Assembly (NCBI GenBank): GCA_019118725.1
Contig: DWYO01000054.1
Span: 1 to 9,893, forward strand
Source: Candidatus Parabacteroides intestinavium
GTDB lineage: Bacteria; Bacteroidota; Bacteroidia; Bacteroidales; Tannerellaceae
DNA: 9,893 nucleotides
Direction of reading: 5' to 3'
The notes under the pieces are model-generated. The model ran no database searches and was not told the origin of the DNA. It saw nothing but the letters and a program-made list of their open reading frames with translations. The position numbers were made by a program, and so were the translations under genes. Position 1 is the stretch's first letter; the number at the start of each line of letters is the position of its first letter. Below are positions 7,200 to 9,893 of the stretch, piece by piece.

Positions 7200-8561
7200 T
7201 CAAAGGTCTTTCAAAAGAACATGCTCATTGCTTCGAACCATCTCCTCCCGGGTTTTCAAAAGCGTTTTCCATTCTTTATTAAACACCCCTTTCGTGTCAA
7301 TCTTGAAATTTTCCGAACCGAACTGGTCTATCTTTTCAAACAACAGGCTGACGCTGATTTGATTGATATCCATCGCCGGCTGGTAATGAATCACACGATC
7401 ATCATTGCCTACTACTACCTCCGTTATAATCTTCAATTCTGTCAGCATATACAAAATTTGTGTTGTCACGCGAATCGGAATCCGGTAGGAATCTGAAAGC
7501 TCATCAGCCGTATAGGGCTTCTCCCCATTTGCGAACCGTTTGATAATCAGTGATGCGATCAGCAAGGTCAGAAAATCCTTATACCGCCGGCTGATATTCT
7601 TGCTATCCCGTTCAAAACTGAACTTCTTCACATTCTGAGAGGCATACGAAAGTTCTGCTCCAAACAGGCAGATCAGCCACGATAATTGCAACCAAAGCAA
7701 CAACAAGGGTAAAGCGGCAAAGCTTCCGTAGATGGCATTATATTTACTTACCCAAATCTGCCCGCTGATATAGACCAACTGGAAAAACTGGAAAGCACAT
7801 CCTGCTATGATTCCGGCTATCAACCCATTGATGACCTTCACCTTCGTATTCGGCAAAGCGATATACAAACCGGCAAATGCCAACGAAGTAAACACATAGG
7901 GCGTAATGTGCAGGCATAGCTCTACTATCGGTGTAAGGAAAACATAATGCTGAAGGAAAGAGTTTTGCAAAGTCGAGACAAAAATAGCGATACCGCTTGA
8001 TGAGGTCATCAATATTGGCAGAATAACAAACAGGGCCAGATAGTCGGATATTTTCCGAAACCAAGGGCGAGATTTGTTGATTTGCCAAATATCGTTGAAA
8101 GTATCTTCAATAGAAGATATCAGACTGATTACTGTATATAACAAGAGAATCAAACCGATACCAATAATCACACCGCCTTGTGCCTGAGCAAGGTAACTTT
8201 CCACAAACTCGAATGCCTTATCGAGTTCCATCTGATGGCCGGGGAAATAGTCCAAGAGGGCATCACGCACCGTATTCTGAAAGCCGAACCCCTTCGCTAT
8301 GCCCAACAATACGGCAAGCAAAGGTACAATCGCCAGCAACGTATTGTAGGTCAATGCCGATGCCCTGGTCTGGAGATTCTCGTTTTGGAATCCGCGAATA
8401 GCCAGAATCATAGTCTTGATGGCATTGATATAGATTTCCTTCAGGCCACTCACCTCATTTTCCGTGATACGCCAAATGTCATACGTCACAAAGTGAATTG
8501 CCCAATTCAGAAACGCTTTTAACCGCTCGATGCGTGATATTTCTTTCTTTTCCTCCGTCAT
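7200..8561 (-). CDS. YihY/BrkB-family (UPF0761) inner membrane protein with C-terminal winged-helix-like domain
   Basis: This 453-residue protein belongs to the YihY/BrkB family, once wrongly called ribonuclease BN; its function is unsettled. Six membrane helices are visible at about 69-92, 130-150, 172-196, 208-236, 244-265 and 280-305. Family motifs include ASALTYNTLLAIVPLLA (67-83), the SIEDTFNDIW segment (150-159) and IYGSFAALPLLLLWLQLSW before LFGAELSYA (277-307). A cytoplasmic C-terminal region of about 140 residues follows. Within it, about 325-395 (DFLTLLIASLIIKRF, YTADELSDSYRIPIRVTTQILYML) looks like a winged helix, an extension absent from E. coli YihY (about 290 residues). The ATG at 8561 is preferred because the conserved-looking DIWRITENEV segment (28-37) lies upstream of the next Met at 51. 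It appears to be a single-gene unit. Family is firm, function unknown. Confidence 0.92.
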   Translation of the reverse strand: MTEEKKEISRIERLKAFLNWAIHFVTYDIWRITENEVSGLKEIYINAIKTMILAIRGFQNENLQTRASALTYNTLLAIVPLLAVLLGIAKGFGFQNTVRDALLDYFPGHQMELDKAFEFVESYLAQAQGGVIIGIGLILLLYTVISLISSIEDTFNDIWQINKSRPWFRKISDYLALFVILPILMTSSSGIAIFVSTLQNSFLQHYVFLTPIVELCLHITPYVFTSLAFAGLYIALPNTKVKVINGLIAGIIAGCAFQFFQLVYISGQIWVSKYNAIYGSFAALPLLLLWLQLSWLICLFGAELSYASQNVKKFSFERDSKNISRRYKDFLTLLIASLIIKRFANGEKPYTADELSDSYRIPIRVTTQILYMLTELKIITEVVVGNDDRVIHYQPAMDINQISVSLLFEKIDQFGSENFKIDTKGVFNKEWKTLLKTREEMVRSNEHVLLKDL

Positions 8562-8566
8562 GTGGG

Positions 8567-8599
8567 CAAAGATACAAAATATCGCAGACTTTGGAAAAA
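8567..8599 (-). promoter_or_regulatory. Promoter of the YihY-family gene, possibly giving a leaderless mRNA
   Basis: On the minus strand, 8574-8567 is TATCTTTG, an exact TAnnTTTG box, and a TTTTT run at 8599-8595 lies 20 bases upstream in the -33 position. Only five bases (8566-8562) separate the box from the ATG at 8561, so the expected transcription start falls on or next to the start codon. Confidence 0.55.
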
Positions 8600-8630
8600 C
8601 ATAGGCATAATCGTTGGCGTTTATGCCTAT
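8595..8630 (-). terminator. Intrinsic terminator of the propeller lipoprotein gene
   Basis: ATAGGCATAA (8601-8610) and TTATGCCTAT (8621-8630) form a perfect 10-bp stem with a 10-base loop. Read on the minus strand it is followed by GTTTTT (8600-8595). It lies about 50 bases after the propeller stop codon and would separate that gene from the YihY-family gene. The T-run is short, so read-through is possible. Confidence 0.6.
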
Positions 8631-8677
8631 CTTTCCTTCCGTTTATGCCTATAAACCAAAACGATTTAAGGCATAAA
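8601..8677. repeat. Four-copy AGGCATAA repeat cluster
   Basis: The octamer AGGCATAA, or its complement TTATGCCT, occurs four times: 8603-8610, 8621-8628 (inverted), 8643-8650 (inverted) and 8669-8676. The two middle copies lie in a 13-base exact direct repeat (8618-8630 and 8640-8652, period 22). Copies one and two form the 10-bp terminator stem; copies three and four form a second inverted repeat (TTTATGCCT 8642-8650, AGGCATAAA 8669-8677) ending at the propeller stop codon. AATCGTT (8609-8615) and AACGATT (8660-8666) could also pair, so alternative folds exist. Confidence 0.75.
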
Positions 8678-9838
8678 TCAAGGACGGGGACTTTTGCACC
8701 GGATAATCACAATGACCGGATTATCGTCTTCGTCCATTTTATCGACAATCTCTTTCAACTTTCCCTGCAATTTTCCCTCTTTATTGGCTTCCACCAGTTC
8801 GTCTGCGGCTAAAGACTGGCAAAAAGGAACTTCCGGATTAAGAGGCTGAGAACTGAGATCGAACCACTTGTCTTCAAAATCCCGGAAACCAAGTCTGGAT
8901 TGAGAGATAGAACGATCCTGTTTATCATACACCAGATCGGTAGAAGGGAATCCTTTAAAGGTTTTCAAATCTACCTCTTTCTTTTGTGTCCGCATAAAGA
9001 TATAGCGGTCTGTCACCCAAGTCGGATAGAGAAACACCTGCGTTTCCATCTCATGAATAGAAGGAGTCCGGGCGATGAAAGAAGCCAATACCCCGTCTGA
9101 TGTATATCGGTATATGGTATCTGCTGATGTTTTGGTCAGAATAAAATCCGCTTGCGCAGGTACGGTCAAGTAATAAATAGGAGTTATACTCAATTCTCCT
9201 TGAGTAAATACCGGTGTTGCCAGTTTCCGGAAAGGAATCGATATCTCTTTTACCAAACTTCCATCCTCCTTGGAAATCAGGATATGCGAAGCCCTCTCAT
9301 TGTCCCCCTCAGCCGGTTGTTTATAGCAAAGCAAGTGCGCCTTGTCGTAATTGAGTACCTCCGTATAATAAGTAGAATCGAGAGTTTTGAAAGTACGTTT
9401 GAAATGGCCTTCTAAATCATAAACCAAAATCTTCCGCGCCGAATAATCCATGACAAACAATTCGTTCCGTTCTTCGTCCGGCAAAACCTCGGTAGCGGAA
9501 ACATACTCCTGCCCGCTCTGCCCTTTGTGGTTAATCTTGCGGATGCCCTTCCCCGTAGACCGGTCGAAAAGGAAGATATCTCCGCTACCACCCCAATTGG
9601 TAGTAACAATCAGGCTCTTGCTGACGCCCTTCACTATTCCGTGGGTTATGAATGTATCGGTTGTTTCCAACGGGACATACTCCACATCCGCCATGTCTTG
9701 TATATACAACTCTTTCTCCGGGTAATCTGCGGTAACATCTACCGTAATACACGCATCTGTCTGGGGCTGACTACCTCCGTCACAACCGATCAGCAGCGTG
9801 GACAATAAAACAAATGCAGAAACAAATTTTCCTTTCAT
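8678..9838 (-). CDS. 6-bladed beta-propeller lipoprotein (DUF5128-like)
   Basis: This 386-residue lipoprotein has a signal peptide with lipobox LIGC (Cys19). The mature part follows the pattern of Bacteroidales 6-bladed beta-propeller proteins: ITVDVTADYPEKELYIQDMADVEYVPLETTD in outline at about 31-61, then blades with IFLFDRSTGKGIRKINHKGQSGQEY (about 88-112), NELFVMDYSARKILVYDLEGHFKRTF (about 125-150), and DTIYRYTSDG (240-249). It closes with the family's C-terminal LKEIVDKMDEDDNPVIVI (361-378) plus a short basic RCKSPRP tail. The function of these proteins is unknown; binding of a ligand or partner at the envelope is the usual assumption. An in-frame TTG at 9856 could extend it by six residues, but the ATG at 9838 gives a standard lipoprotein signal peptide. 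The length is normal. It looks monocistronic here. Confidence 0.88.
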   Translation of the reverse strand: MKGKFVSAFVLLSTLLIGCDGGSQPQTDACITVDVTADYPEKELYIQDMADVEYVPLETTDTFITHGIVKGVSKSLIVTTNWGGSGDIFLFDRSTGKGIRKINHKGQSGQEYVSATEVLPDEERNELFVMDYSARKILVYDLEGHFKRTFKTLDSTYYTEVLNYDKAHLLCYKQPAEGDNERASHILISKEDGSLVKEISIPFRKLATPVFTQGELSITPIYYLTVPAQADFILTKTSADTIYRYTSDGVLASFIARTPSIHEMETQVFLYPTWVTDRYIFMRTQKKEVDLKTFKGFPSTDLVYDKQDRSISQSRLGFRDFEDKWFDLSSQPLNPEVPFCQSLAADELVEANKEGKLQGKLKEIVDKMDEDDNPVIVIIRCKSPRP

Positions 9839-9870
9839 GGTGTTTTTTTTTGTCAAACATATCCTATTCG

Positions 9871-9878
9871 CAAAGGTA
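9871..9878 (-). promoter_or_regulatory. -7 box of the propeller lipoprotein gene
   Basis: On the minus strand 9878-9871 reads TACCTTTG, an exact TAnnTTTG box. The transcription start would be near 9865, leaving a leader of about 27 bases before the ATG at 9838. The -33 element would lie at or beyond the window edge and cannot be checked. Confidence 0.5.
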
Positions 9879-9893
9879 ATCCTCCGAATTGAA

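Noticed and set aside
7744..8088. 114-codon minus-strand frame inside the YihY-family gene
   Set aside because: It is an alternate frame of the real gene, with no recognisable features and no independent start signal.
8601..8677. CRISPR-like repeats
   Set aside because: Only two direct copies of 13 bases with a 9-base spacer and two inverted copies are present; there are no cas genes.
9839..9856. TTG start for the propeller lipoprotein
   Set aside because: The ATG at 9838 gives a normal lipoprotein signal peptide; the extension adds only TKKNT-like residues.

Overview
The window comes from a Bacteroidales chromosome (Bacteroides, Phocaeicola or Parabacteroides type). The evidence is a SusC/SusD pair, lipoproteins with short acidic stretches after the lipidated cysteine, a Bacteroidales-type 6-bladed beta-propeller lipoprotein, almost no Shine-Dalgarno sequences, and several matches to the Bacteroides sigma-ABfr -7 box (TAnnTTTG). 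No mobile element, CRISPR array, rRNA or tRNA is visible.

Layout. Positions 1-263 are a regulatory leader with two candidate promoters, a 10-bp direct repeat and a leader hairpin. Positions 264-5771 (+) form a compact three-gene operon: a SusC-like TonB-dependent transporter, a SusD-like lipoprotein and a small two-domain beta-rich lipoprotein. It is closed by a strong intrinsic terminator at 5799-5853. Next is a divergent pair, an NfsA/FRP-like nitroreductase (-, 5880-6629) and a YgiN-like monooxygenase (+, 6845-7120), separated by about 215 bp that is rich in inverted repeats. A long two-way terminator (7129-7191) separates the monooxygenase from a YihY/BrkB-family membrane protein (-, 7200-8561). 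Upstream of that gene is a short region with four copies of an AGGCATAA motif. The last gene is a 6-bladed beta-propeller lipoprotein (-, 8678-9838), whose own -7 box lies at the right edge.

How the genes work together. The SusC/SusD/lipoprotein set is an outer-membrane uptake machine: the lipoproteins capture ligand at the surface and the TonB-dependent barrel imports it. It is bounded by a terminator and has no glycoside hydrolase, peptidase, sigma/anti-sigma or hybrid two-component gene in view, so its substrate cannot be read from context. The nitroreductase and monooxygenase both belong to families that act on quinones or nitroaromatics, and they share one control region, which suggests a small redox or detoxification unit. 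The YihY-like protein and the propeller lipoprotein look like independent single-gene units.

No wholly new system is evident. The most interesting parts are non-coding: the susC-like leader, the palindrome-rich divergent promoter region, and the four-copy repeat cluster that packs a terminator and a possibly leaderless promoter in front of the YihY-family gene.
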